A program made the translations under genes and the position numbers. From Necropsobacter massiliensis (GTDB taxonomy: Bacteria > Pseudomonadota > Gammaproteobacteria > Enterobacterales > Pasteurellaceae): a DNA stretch of 64,000 nt. How positions within the stretch are numbered: the stretch's first letter is position 1; every line of letters begins with the position of its first letter. The stretch is from assembly GCF_000827595.2 (NCBI RefSeq), contig NZ_LN776183.1, forward strand, positions 62,001-126,000, in the 5' to 3' direction. The notes beneath the pieces are model-generated. The model made no database searches. It was given only the letters and a program-made list of their open reading frames with translations, and was not told the DNA's origin. Of this stretch, positions 19,201 through 27,385 are shown one piece after another.

Positions 19201-19322
19201 CTTTTGACTTCAATGACGTCCAACTGATCTGAGCCTTTTTGGGCGTGACTTGTGGTATTGACCGCCACAAGCAAGGCAGTTAGTATCAGTTTTCGGTAGT
19301 TTTCGGTGTTTCTGAAGACCAT
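16299..19322 (-). CDS. hphR: TonB-dependent outer-membrane receptor, probably for hemophore/heme
   Basis: The 1007-residue protein has a signal peptide ending near SHAQ, a TonB-box-like DVIEVK, a plug domain (PADLFQGFNGVYSGDARNSG, PNIRGIQGEGRIPVTIDGT, ITVEKGPDIASGNASGIGG) and a 22-strand barrel ending GLTAKF with the usual terminal Phe. Between about residues 574 and 717 lies an AT-richer, Lys/Glu-rich segment with two Cys (MNCFGHCENG), probably a long surface loop. A Fur box precedes the gene. The next genes code for a Slam-type hemophore and its translocator, so I infer a receptor that strips heme from that hemophore. It could instead take hemoglobin or another heme carrier. It has no USS in 3 kb. 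Confidence 0.8.
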   Translation of the reverse strand: MVFRNTENYRKLILTALLVAVNTTSHAQKGSDQLDVIEVKSSSEQQDEQRKDEVYLRNITNMYADKETVERYKGATPADLFQGFNGVYSGDARNSGAVDPNIRGIQGEGRIPVTIDGTEQAITTWRGYNGANNRNYLDPNLIAGITVEKGPDIASGNASGIGGAIKMRTIDVDDILKPGQRVGAELKLEASNNSVKERIPDFDNGKDCRETGQCILGFFSPHALIKPKTKGSWGHDNAMRLAVGLREDKFDLLAAYSYRSKGNYLAGKGGAHNYEGDIDIKGSDISIKQMEPNLPFAATIYRPHTEVPNTSSLMESYLLKTTVRPTKTQQIKLGYRHTKTTYGEIMPSRLDFRSFHGFIPQWPLSTVKQSALNFDYAYNPEDNDWLDLKLGLWYTRTDSLTNTSGGNPREINDPKAILQDPAFYQWFAMTSSCVQERQDWTSANSGRDVLIVDYACLHRNGDPIVRQHPNTGKYTLVNSAQMQAHNTRRGVNLSNVMKLTDKLDLTFSGALQREHLTSSNPGKSNRNDGFTTYEAPPRLGRRQEWDIALNFHYRPTDWLALTAGGRYNEYWSYDDYLAELLNSGELSTDTITVGQEINYDRVLSKKEWDTYLKANADFHNLNSSEEKRNEALHTLLKMNCFGHCENGIVSENKAISWRYHSDGRLHREDNPFYNGTLKNELVKNPKTGKTEYKYQKRITGPIEEKLKKEELLKSVKKQRGHAFSPAFSATAFLTDHSRVYLRYVQYARMPSIFETTIGFSASPGTSARFKDAKLKPEKARNIELGYAYDFGHWFATPTKADIKLSYYHNVTKNVIDRDTEFRFIQLDKRKLEGIELQARYDNGDYFADLGFEYHLKNKVCDANTAVELDPVELRLPKCMTGGFPMGYLRTQLQPKYSISANIGGRFFERKLEIGSRWLYHSKAVNKDEQRIYEQGLDKNNTFWNWNRPMSWQPVLVVDAYIRYAFSPDLSIELTGTNLTDRYYLDPMTRSMIPAPGRTFKLGLTAKF

Positions 19323-19345
19323 GTTTATTTCCCTTTGTTAATAAT

Positions 19346-19364
19346 GTAAATAATAATTATTCTC
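19346..19364 (-). promoter_or_regulatory. Fur box in front of the hemophore receptor gene
   Basis: On the minus strand GAGAATAATTATTATTTAC agrees with the 19-bp Fur consensus GATAATGATAATCATTATC at most positions and centres about 33 bp before the start codon. It would repress the cassette when iron is plentiful. The regulator gene fur is at 30959. Confidence 0.7.
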
Positions 19365-19700
19365 AATAAAAGCTAACAAAGCATAGTCAGAGAACTGAAA
19401 AAATTCAAGTACTGAAATAGGAGTAATTTTATTTTGTGATGAAACTCACACTCAGGCTAAATTCTGAACGGAATTGATTGGTGTCGCACACATTTTGCCG
19501 AATAGTATCGGAATTGGTTGATTTTTTGTGCTAAACATCACAAAAAATCAAATAGGCAAAGCACGTATTGGCGTGCTGAAATGGAGTAAAGCGGTAATCA
19601 AAGTGCGGTCAAATAATGGATCGTTTTTATGAATTATTCTGCCGCACAACAATTAGGATGCAATGAATTAACGGGCGGATAACGCACCGCCCGTGAAGTA
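19365..19700. other. Intergenic region between lldP and the receptor promoter
   Basis: It holds the upstream part of the receptor promoter, one USS (about 19602) and no gene that I can support. A hairpin ACGGGCGG/CCGCCCGT (19671-19694), 6 bases past the lldP stop, is a plausible lldP terminator, followed only by TTAATTCATT on the minus strand. Confidence 0.5.
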
Positions 19701-21296
19701 TTACAGCTGATAGAACAGCGGTATGACGACCATTGCGCTGAGCGCGGCGATAATGCCGTAAACAATCATCGGTACTACCGTGCGTTTGATGATTGCACCT
19801 TCCGTATTATTCATATTCAGCACCGAACTAACGGCGACGATATTGTTGATACACACCATATTTCCCATGGCGCCGCCGACGGATTGCAGCGCGAGTACCA
19901 GGGTTGCCGATAAGCCGGTGAGTTCCGCGGTAGAAAGCTGAACGCTGCCGAAGGTGAGGTTGGATACCGTATTTGAGCCGGAGAAGAATGCGCCGACAGC
20001 GCCCAGATAGGAGGCGAAAACCGTCCAGTATTCGCCGGTCGCTTCGGCAAAACTTTTACCGATGATTTTTACCATGGAATGATCACCGCCGACTAACATC
20101 AAATTCACCATAATTAATGCCCCGACCAGCGCGAAAAACGGATTTTTGCTTTGTTTGAAACTGCCGACAAAAATATCTTTGGTTTTGGCGCCGTTGACCG
20201 CGAACACCGGAATGGCGATCAACACGGTGATCACAAACGGGATCAGTGCCGGCACATAAAGCAGCTTATAGCTTGCATTGATTGAGGTGGCGAAAATATT
20301 CTGCAAACTGAAAATTAAGCCGCGGCTGATGTCAAAAGTGCCAAGCGAACCGAGCTGTACGCTGAATAACGATGTGGCATCATTCATTATTGCTTTAAAC
20401 GGCAGCTGCTGCAAACGGGTAACGATCAGGATCGCGATTAATAAACCGGTCGGAAATAGCGCTTTAACCACCTGTCCGACACTGACTGCATTGCCGTCCA
20501 AGGTATTTTCGGTTTTTGCCAACCCGACGCCGCGGTTAGCCAGAAAAATGGAGACCAGCAAGCCGATCGCGCCGCCCACCAATGCCGGAAATTCATAATT
20601 GATCTGCGCCAACAGAAAATAGGGGATAACGCAGGCAAATACTGATAAGTAAATAAATATCAGGTTCTGACGGATTTCTTTGCCGCTGACGATAAAACGC
20701 AGCGCCATCAGCGGAATAACGAGAGCGGCGATACTGTGGATTAATGCGGACATTGAGCCGATCTCAAGAATTTGGCTTTCAGTCAGGTTGAGCGGTCCAA
20801 AGCCGAACCACGTCGGCGTGCCTACCGCGCCGAAAGACACCGGTACGGAGTTCATCACCAATGCCAGCATCGCCACTTTCAACGCCGGGAAGCCCAAGCC
20901 CACTAAAATCGGTGCGGCAATCGCCGCCGGCGTACCAAAGCCGCTGGCGCCTTCGATCATAAAGGCGAATGCCCAGCCGATGATCATAATCTGTGCAACA
21001 GGGTTCGGATTAATATTGCCCAACCATTTACGCAGAATATCCGTCGCACCGGAGATTTCGGAAAAACGGTTAAACAAAATGGCGCCGAAAATAACGGTAA
21101 TCGGTGTTTGTACCGCAATCAGCGCCGAAGCGATATTTGCACTGACGATAGTAATATCGGTACCGAAGAAAACAAGCTGAATGATAAACACGACCGCGGC
21201 AATCCAAGGCAGTGCCACGTAAGAGGGTAACGCATTGCGTTTAACCATTAAATAAATCAACAGAATGATCGGAAAGATACTTAAAAAAAGCGCCAT
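19701..21296 (-). CDS. lldP: L-lactate permease
   Basis: LldP imports L-lactate (and glycolate) with protons across the inner membrane. The 531 residues form a dozen or more hydrophobic helices; PITVIFGAILFNRFSEISGATD, EGASGFGTPAAIAAPILVGLGFP and the C-terminal SNTVSNLTFGSVQ and QSVGGAMGNMVCINNIVA are family hallmarks. The ATG at 21296 follows GGAG at 7 bases. It lies downstream of lldD on the same strand, but a good terminator separates them, so it probably has its own promoter. Confidence 0.95.
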   Translation of the reverse strand: MALFLSIFPIILLIYLMVKRNALPSYVALPWIAAVVFIIQLVFFGTDITIVSANIASALIAVQTPITVIFGAILFNRFSEISGATDILRKWLGNINPNPVAQIMIIGWAFAFMIEGASGFGTPAAIAAPILVGLGFPALKVAMLALVMNSVPVSFGAVGTPTWFGFGPLNLTESQILEIGSMSALIHSIAALVIPLMALRFIVSGKEIRQNLIFIYLSVFACVIPYFLLAQINYEFPALVGGAIGLLVSIFLANRGVGLAKTENTLDGNAVSVGQVVKALFPTGLLIAILIVTRLQQLPFKAIMNDATSLFSVQLGSLGTFDISRGLIFSLQNIFATSINASYKLLYVPALIPFVITVLIAIPVFAVNGAKTKDIFVGSFKQSKNPFFALVGALIMVNLMLVGGDHSMVKIIGKSFAEATGEYWTVFASYLGAVGAFFSGSNTVSNLTFGSVQLSTAELTGLSATLVLALQSVGGAMGNMVCINNIVAVSSVLNMNNTEGAIIKRTVVPMIVYGIIAALSAMVVIPLFYQL

Positions 21297-21302
21297 ACAG
21301 AG

Positions 21303-21343
21303 ACTCCATGCGACATCAATAAATAGATTAAATTAAATGGAGT
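21303..21343 (-). promoter_or_regulatory. Leader hairpin covering the lldP ribosome-binding site
   Basis: On the minus strand ACTCCAT (21343-21337) is complementary to ATGGAGT (21309-21303), which contains the lldP Shine-Dalgarno GGAG. The 7-bp stem with a 27-base AU-rich loop would hide the ribosome-binding site. Whether it forms in the cell is inference. Confidence 0.35.
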
Positions 21344-21511
21344 TTTATTCTATTGGGTTTTTGAATTTTATGTAGAATCTTTGTTAAAAAATATGACGAC
21401 AATCACAATATTTCTTTAACATTAAAGTAAAAAAACATCAATTTGTTTAAAATTAATACAATAATATCGACGTTAAAGAAAGTGCGGGTAAAATTAAGCG
21501 CGTTTTTCGTC

Positions 21512-21548
21512 TAAAAACAAAACGGCGTATGCTGCTACATACGCCGTT
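21512..21548 (-). terminator. Rho-independent terminator of lldD
   Basis: An 11-bp stem (aacggcgtatg with catacgccgtt, loop 6) lies about 20 bases after the lldD stop and is followed on the minus strand by TTGTTTTTAG. Confidence 0.9.
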
Positions 21549-21567
21549 ACGTTATACTGCGGTAAGA

Positions 21568-22713
21568 TTACAGTTTGCTTAAGTCCACGAGGGCGTCGGC
21601 CGTAATATCACTGATGTTTTGATTGCTGGTCAGCGTCATGGCGACGCGCATTTCTTTTTGGAAAATATCCAGCATATTTTCCACGCCGGCTTGACCGGCG
21701 GCACCGAGCGCGTAAACGTAAGAGCGTCCGAGCATGCAGGCATCTGCCCCGAGCGCGATCATTCTGACGATATCCAGACCGTTGCGGACACCGGAATCGG
21801 CTAAAATTTTGATCTCACCTTTCACCGCTTCCGCAATCGGAGGAAGAGCGCGCGCGCTGGACAATACACCGTCCAACTGACGACCGCCGTGATTTGACAC
21901 AACGATGCCGTCTGCGCCGAACAGTACGGCGTCTTTAGCGTCTTTCGGATCCAAAATACCTTTGATGATCATCGGACCGTCCCAGAATTCACGAATCCAT
22001 TCCAAATCTTTCCATGAAATAGACGGGTCAAAGTTTTCCGTCAGCCAGCCGATGTAATCATCCAAGCCGATTTGTTTACCCATATATTGGGAAACATTGC
22101 CCAGTGTATGCGGTTTGCCTTTAATGCCCACATCCCATGCCCAGAACGGATGTGTTGCGCCTTGAATAACACGGCGAATTTCTTTGTACGGACCGCTCAT
22201 GCCGGAGTGCATATCACGATAACGGGCGCCCGGGGTCGGCATATCGACGGTGAACACCAGCGTAGAACAGCCCGCCGCTTTGGCGCGTTCAAGGGCATTA
22301 CGCATAAATCCTCGGTCTTTCAGCACATACAGCTGAAACCACATTGGACGGTTAATCGCCGGCGCCACTTCTTCGATCGGGCAGATTGACACAGTGGAAA
22401 GGGTAAACGGAATATTTCTGTTGGCAGCGCCTTTGGCGGCTTGCACTTCACCACGGCGCGCATACATACCGAGCGCACCTACCGGCGCCAGCACGGCGGG
22501 CATGGACAGTTTTTCGCCGAACAGCTCAATTTCGGTATTCAGTTGCGACATATCCTTTAATACGCGTTGTCTGAGCGCGATATTTTCCAGATCGGTCACA
22601 TTGCGTTTTAAGGTTTGTTCCGCATAGGAACCGCCATCAGCATAGTGAAACATAAACGGCGGCACGCGACGGCGTGCGGCTTCACGATAGTCGTTGGCTG
22701 ATGAAATAATCAT
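21568..22713 (-). CDS. lldD: FMN-dependent L-lactate dehydrogenase (quinone)
   Basis: This peripheral membrane flavoenzyme oxidises L-lactate to pyruvate and passes electrons to quinone. The 381 residues show [42 protein letters not shown], the FMN-site [14 protein letters not shown], catalytic His275 in [10 protein letters not shown] and the phosphate-binding [15 protein letters not shown]. The start has a USS-free AT-rich upstream region. No lldR-type regulator is next to it. With lldP it lets the cell use host or bacterial lactate as respiratory fuel. Confidence 0.96.
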   Translation of the reverse strand: MIISSANDYREAARRRVPPFMFHYADGGSYAEQTLKRNVTDLENIALRQRVLKDMSQLNTEIELFGEKLSMPAVLAPVGALGMYARRGEVQAAKGAANRNIPFTLSTVSICPIEEVAPAINRPMWFQLYVLKDRGFMRNALERAKAAGCSTLVFTVDMPTPGARYRDMHSGMSGPYKEIRRVIQGATHPFWAWDVGIKGKPHTLGNVSQYMGKQIGLDDYIGWLTENFDPSISWKDLEWIREFWDGPMIIKGILDPKDAKDAVLFGADGIVVSNHGGRQLDGVLSSARALPPIAEAVKGEIKILADSGVRNGLDIVRMIALGADACMLGRSYVYALGAAGQAGVENMLDIFQKEMRVAMTLTSNQNISDITADALVDLSKL

Positions 22714-23128
22714 GGGTCTTACCTCTTTTTGTTGTTATTAATATTACATGGTTATAATAAGAATGTAACAATAATGTAAATGTTTTCCCTTTGCAAACGG
22801 TTAATCCAAGAAAGCGGCAAATTTTTTAATAGACTGTGGGAAAGATCACAAAATTAAACAACAACCGCCATTAACTTGTCTGACCACATGCATTAAACTG
22901 AACCGAACGTTTTTCATCACATTGGACAATGGCACCGTTTCTGTGTGTGCGCTTATGCACAAAAAGTGCGGTCAATTTTTTCAGTGTTTTTTATCACAGT
23001 GTTGCCAGCGCAACGAAAGGTTGGGGCGTTTTTTGGTGTGTTTGCGCATCAAAAATACGCTAAAATTTGACCGCACTTTGAGCCTAAACCCGCCCCGTTT
23101 AATTTAAACCGAGGCGGGTTCAGTGTGC
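22714..23128. other. Intergenic region between norB and lldD with an inverted USS pair
   Basis: It contains the lldD promoter, two USS in opposite orientation (22964-22972 and 23070-23078, 97 bases apart) and the norB terminator next to the norB stop. I see no gene; the frame that runs through the region has no family features. Confidence 0.5.
23087..23120 (-). terminator. Hairpin terminator of norB
   Basis: AACCCGCC and GGCGGGTT arms flank an inner GGTTTAAATTAAAC palindrome, giving a nearly continuous stem just past the norB stop. The U-tract is short, so the hairpin's strength must compensate. Confidence 0.6.
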
Positions 23129-25372
23129 TTATCGAGCAGAATGTTTATTAAAAATTAACAAGATCATTTGCCAGAAGAAGGCTAAACCACCGAGGATAAA
23201 AATCATATCGCCGATCATACGCACCCAGCGCAGCGTTTCAAACAGCGGTTGCTGCATAAATGCTTCGCTGCGGGCATACCATAGACCTTCTTTCATGCTG
23301 GCGAACGCTTGGACTAAGCCGATTGGCAACAAGCTGGTGAAGATCATTAAAACTAGCCCCAGATTTAATCCCCAGAAGCCGAATTTCATTAAGCGATCGT
23401 TAAATGCTGCATTCGGGCGTAGATAGCGCGCGATAAGGAACGAAAAACCGAGCGCCAGAAAACCGTACACCCCGAATAACGCGGCGTGAGCATGCACCGG
23501 TGTGGTGTTTAGCCCCTGAATGTAGTACAGCGAAATCGGTGGATTGATTAAGAACCCGAAGACGCCGGCACCCAACATATTCCAAAAGGCGACCGCCACA
23601 AAACAGTAAATTGGCCATTGTAGACGTTTCATCCACGGCGCTTTGTTTTGCATGGACCAATGTTCCCAAGCCTCATAACCGAGCAGGACTAACGGCACCA
23701 CTTCCAGTGCGGAGAATGAAGCGCCGACGGCAATAATCGGTGTTGTTGCGCCAGAGAAATAAATGTGGTGGAAAGTGCCCGGAATACCGCCGATTAAGAA
23801 AATTGCGGCGGCGGCGATGGTGGACACCGTCGCCGTGCGTTGCGAAACCAGCCCGAGGTTGACGAAAATAAAGGCCAGCGCCGCGACGGAGAAAACTTCA
23901 AAGAAGCCTTCCACCCATAAATGCACCACCCACCAGCGCCAGTATTCCATGACGGATAAATGCGTATGTTCGCCGTAGAACAGTGCCGGGCCGTAGAACA
24001 AACCAATCGCAATGACGGAGGCAAAGAATAATGCCAGCAGGTTTTTATCGCCCGGTTGTCTGAATGCGTTAATGGTGCCGCGCAGCATTAATACCAGCCA
24101 GAACAGGATACCGGCGAATTTGACCGCTTGCCAGAAACGCCCCAAGTCAATGTATTCGTAACCTTGATGACCGAACAGGAAGCTGAGCTTTTGTGGGAGC
24201 ATGTGGGAAATGGCAAGGAAGCTGCCGCTAAAAGAACCGATAACCAGCACAACCAGCGCCCAGAATAATACATCGACCCCTAGTTTCTGGAATTTCGGAT
24301 CTTTACCGCCGTTAATAATCGGGGCGAGGAATAGTCCGCCGGCCAGAAATGCCATCGCAATCCAGAACAGTGCGGCTTGAATATGCCAAGTTCTGATCAA
24401 TGAATACGGGAACCATTCGGAAATATTGAGACCGTAAAATTCCTGTCCTTCCACGGTATAGTGCGCCAAAATCGCGCCGAAGCTGATTTGTGCGATAAAT
24501 AATGCCAATACGGTAAACAAATATTTACTTAAGGCTTGTTGTGAAGGCGTCAGCGCAATTTTACTGAGCGGATCGACGCTTGGCGGTGTCGGATCTTTTT
24601 CGTCTTCACGTCGTTTGAACGACCAAATCCAAACCATTGCACCGATACCGGCAATCAGGAACACCACGCTGGCGATAGACCAGATAATGTTTTCCGCGGT
24701 CGGTACGTTATTAATCAACGGTTCGTGCGGCCAGTTGTTTGTGTAGGTGGCATCAGTGTTTGGACGTTCGGCGGATGCGGTCCATGCCGTCCAGAAGAAG
24801 AAACGCGCCAGATCCTGACGGTCTTGCAGATTCGGCAGGGTGTTTTCTTTCATGGCGAAATTTTCACGCGTATCGTGCAAAGTCGGTTCGTCGCCATATA
24901 AATTAATATAATATTGTGCGGTTTGGTTGAGCGCCTGTAAACGGTCGGCAGAAATCACGACTTCGCCGTTTTCATCCACTTTACTCTTGCGATATTCTTT
25001 GACTAAATGGGCTTTCAGCAAGGTTTGCTGATCTTCGCTTAAATCGGCAAAGGGTTTACCAAATTCTTTATTTGCTACGATATCCAGCCAATTGACTAAT
25101 TCGCGGTGTAGCCAATCGGCTGTCCAGTCCGGAGCTTGATAAGCGCCGTGCCCCCAGACCGAACCGAGCTGCATACCACCGGTGGTTTGCCATGCGGTTT
25201 GACCGTGTAAAATATCGGCTTTGGTAAATAGTGTTTCGCCGTTTTCCGTAACATATTTTTCCGGAATAGGCGGCGCCTCGCGGTAGATTTCAAACCCGTA
25301 GTAGCCCAGAATCGAGAACGCCCCGATCAATACGGCGACTAAGGTGTACCAGAGTTTTTTATATTGTCCCAT
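23129..25372 (-). CDS. norB: Quinol-dependent nitric oxide reductase (qNor)
   Basis: This heme-copper-oxidase relative reduces two NO to N2O with quinol electrons at the inner membrane, for NO detoxification or nitrite respiration. It is the fused 747-residue form: an N-terminal helix, a large periplasmic cytochrome c-like domain without heme c (GQTAWQTTGGMQLGSVWGHGAYQAPDW, residues about 57-83) and about 12 C-terminal helices with conserved His in WHIQAALFW, VHLWVEGFFEVF, HHIYFSG and TPVHAHAALFGVYG. The ATG follows AAGGAG. A nitrite reductase that would supply NO is encoded 28 kb away (nirK). I found no clear NsrR or FNR site in the 260 bases upstream. Confidence 0.95.
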   Translation of the reverse strand: MGQYKKLWYTLVAVLIGAFSILGYYGFEIYREAPPIPEKYVTENGETLFTKADILHGQTAWQTTGGMQLGSVWGHGAYQAPDWTADWLHRELVNWLDIVANKEFGKPFADLSEDQQTLLKAHLVKEYRKSKVDENGEVVISADRLQALNQTAQYYINLYGDEPTLHDTRENFAMKENTLPNLQDRQDLARFFFWTAWTASAERPNTDATYTNNWPHEPLINNVPTAENIIWSIASVVFLIAGIGAMVWIWSFKRREDEKDPTPPSVDPLSKIALTPSQQALSKYLFTVLALFIAQISFGAILAHYTVEGQEFYGLNISEWFPYSLIRTWHIQAALFWIAMAFLAGGLFLAPIINGGKDPKFQKLGVDVLFWALVVLVIGSFSGSFLAISHMLPQKLSFLFGHQGYEYIDLGRFWQAVKFAGILFWLVLMLRGTINAFRQPGDKNLLALFFASVIAIGLFYGPALFYGEHTHLSVMEYWRWWVVHLWVEGFFEVFSVAALAFIFVNLGLVSQRTATVSTIAAAAIFLIGGIPGTFHHIYFSGATTPIIAVGASFSALEVVPLVLLGYEAWEHWSMQNKAPWMKRLQWPIYCFVAVAFWNMLGAGVFGFLINPPISLYYIQGLNTTPVHAHAALFGVYGFLALGFSFLIARYLRPNAAFNDRLMKFGFWGLNLGLVLMIFTSLLPIGLVQAFASMKEGLWYARSEAFMQQPLFETLRWVRMIGDMIFILGGLAFFWQMILLIFNKHSAR

Positions 25373-25632
25373 AGATCACTCCTTATTCATTATCATTGCT
25401 AAATTTCAACAGGTGCTATATCAAATAACTGACTAATTATATCAACTATTATGTTCAGCGTATTTACTGAAATCGGGGTATGCGCGGCTTAGCGCGCCAT
25501 TCCTGGCACAAAATGATGCGGCGGTGATGATTGAAAGCCCGTTTAAACGAAAGCTATTTAGCTGAAAAATAAGAAAGAAAACCAAATAATCATACGGCTA
25601 TACATGACAGCTGGTTTTTTTAAAGTGCGCTA

Positions 25633-26538
25633 TTATTTTTTCAATTTTCGATAATGTCCCGGCGTTAAGCCATAATATTTTTTAAACGCTTTACCGAAGT
25701 GAGTTTCGGATTGAAACCCACTGGTAAGCGCAATTGACAGAATGGATTCATTACTCCGTTTGAGTAACAACGCCGCATTTTGTAAACGGATTTTGTGTAC
25801 AAAGGCATGCGGGCTGATAGCCATTTGTTGCTTGAACACGCGCATCAGCTGCGCCCGTGACAGATTGGCGATAGTGCTCATGCGTTCAACGGACCAGTCT
25901 TGTTCGGGGTGTGCCAATATCGCTTGAATTAAACGCTGCAAGCGTCGGTCTTGCCAGCCGTTCAGCGTGCCGCTCAGCGTCACATTATGCTGCTGCAAAT
26001 AGGCGCGCAGGATCGAAACCAGCAACACAACGGAAAGCGCATTTGTCACCAATGTCGCGCCCATCGCAGGGCGGGCGGCTTCGTTGTGTAATAGCTGAAT
26101 GATCGGCGTTAATATATGTTGCGCATCAATATGCAGAAAAATATATTCCGGCAAATTGCTGATTAATTCCGCTTGCCGCTCATATTCAAAACGGGCGCAG
26201 AAGAGGCTAAAATCCGCACTGGTCTCGCCGCAGTGTTTGAGGATAAACGCGCCGTTACGACCGGTTTGCGGAATAATTTTACGCGCCGTCGTATTCGGCT
26301 GATCAGTGAGAGTATGTCCGATTGAACGCGGGAAGAAAATCACATCACCGCTTTTCACGAAGTGCGGTTGCTGTTGACCGTCGATTTGCAGATAACCGCT
26401 GCCTTGCGTAACGATGTGCGCAATACCGCATGCGGTTTTCGGTTCATGCCGTAGATACCAGCTGCCTTGTAAACGGCATTGAATATCCAAATGCCCTGAA
26501 ATCTGTGCCAATGAAATGAGTTGTTCAAGAATATCCAT
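25633..26538 (-). CDS. AraC-family transcription regulator with N-terminal cupin
   Basis: The 301-residue protein has an N-terminal cupin-like sensor domain (HIVTQGSGYLQIDG, KSGDVIFFPRSIGHTL) and a C-terminal AraC/XylS double helix-turn-helix (SVERMSTIANLSRAQLMRVFKQQMAISPHAFVHKIRL, SIALTSGFQSETHFGKAFKKYYGLTPGHYRK). Its ligand is unknown. It is divergent from the AhpD-like gene across 92 bp, the usual arrangement for a regulator and its target. norB lies downstream on the same strand, 260 bp away. Confidence 0.9.
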   Translation of the reverse strand: MDILEQLISLAQISGHLDIQCRLQGSWYLRHEPKTACGIAHIVTQGSGYLQIDGQQQPHFVKSGDVIFFPRSIGHTLTDQPNTTARKIIPQTGRNGAFILKHCGETSADFSLFCARFEYERQAELISNLPEYIFLHIDAQHILTPIIQLLHNEAARPAMGATLVTNALSVVLLVSILRAYLQQHNVTLSGTLNGWQDRRLQRLIQAILAHPEQDWSVERMSTIANLSRAQLMRVFKQQMAISPHAFVHKIRLQNAALLLKRSNESILSIALTSGFQSETHFGKAFKKYYGLTPGHYRKLKK

Positions 26539-26630
26539 AATATTTGACGATGAATTGATACGATTTGACGAGATTTACCGCTGAATTTGCATAATAATAA
26601 CATCGTTTTTTATACAACAGGAGAAAATTT

Positions 26631-26966
26631 ATGTTTAAAGATTGGCAACAACATACCGCATTGGTTAAAAAAGCGTTCGGTGAATTGGGTAAAAATCACC
26701 CTAAAATGCTACAGGCTTACGGCAGCCTCGAACAGGCAGCCGCGGCGGAAGCATTGGATGCCAAAACCAGAGAGCTGATTGCACTGGCAGTCGCGATTAC
26801 CACACGCTGTGAAAGTTGTATCAGCGTACATGCCGCTGCAGCAGCCAAAGCCGGCGCAACGGAAAGCGAAATCGCCGGCGCATTGGCCACCGCGATCTCT
26901 CTAAATGCCGGCGCCGCTTACACCTACGCCCTACGCGCCCTTGAAGCGGTCGAAACACAACGGTAA
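26631..26966 (+). CDS. AhpD-like carboxymuconolactone decarboxylase-family protein
   Basis: This 111-residue all-helical protein has the redox motif CESC-ISVH (Cys60, Cys63, His67), matching the AhpD-type ExxH/CxxCxxxH core of peroxidase partners. A GGAG site precedes the ATG. It is probably a small peroxidase or disulfide reductase controlled by the divergent AraC regulator. The exact substrate cannot be read from the sequence; a true decarboxylase role is unlikely because the CxxC is kept. Confidence 0.85.
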   Translation: MFKDWQQHTALVKKAFGELGKNHPKMLQAYGSLEQAAAAEALDAKTRELIALAVAITTRCESCISVHAAAAAKAGATESEIAGALATAISLNAGAAYTYALRALEAVETQR

Positions 26967-26991
26967 ACGTTATTTTTAATATATTTCTTTT

Positions 26992-27040
26992 ACCACTGAT
27001 AAATTTGACGGTAATCAGTTGAATTTATCAGTGGTTTTTT
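26992..27040 (+). terminator. Terminator of the AhpD-like gene
   Basis: A 14-bp perfect stem (accactgataaatt at 26992-27005 with aatttatcagtggt at 27022-27035) is followed by six Ts. Confidence 0.9.
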
Positions 27041-27385
27041 GTTGTTAGAGCTTTCGGAGAGTAAACACGCCTTAAATACTAAGCCCGACTCAACGTGATT
27101 GCTAAATTGTCACCGCCCGATGATGGCAGACGCGACGACGCCACTGTTACCTTATTTAGGTGTAATTATTTGCAAGTGCGGTTAAAATTTATCGTATTTT
27201 TCTGTTTAGCATTCGAACCCAAGAGAAAAATCTTTTTTTATCAATAAAATCGGTCAAGCTATAGCATTAAGAACGATAGGAAGTCATTCGGAAGAGCCGT
27301 TGTTGTATCATAAAAAAATAATCCGATTAATATATTAACCGGATTATTAAGTGCTCATTGAGAGCAGTCGAATTTTTTGAGCGCG
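27041..27385. other. 345-bp intergenic region between AhpD-like gene and gyrA
   Basis: I see one USS (27175-27183) and, at the right end, the gyrA terminator. A T-arm-like GGTTCGAAT on the minus strand near 27215 has no cloverleaf around it. No gene can be supported. Confidence 0.5.
27312..27348 (-). terminator. Rho-independent terminator of gyrA
   Basis: The arms AATAATCCG and CGGATTATT enclose a self-complementary AT loop, followed on the minus strand by TTTTTTTATG. It lies about 38 bases after the gyrA stop. Confidence 0.85.

Noticed and set aside
25373-25632. NsrR or FNR operator before norB
   Set aside because: Only isolated TTGAT half-sites and a TATAAT are visible; no paired half-sites at the right spacing.
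27205-27230. T-arm-like GGTTCGAAT suggesting a tRNA
   Set aside because: The flanks do not pair as a T stem and no acceptor, D or anticodon arms can be found around it.
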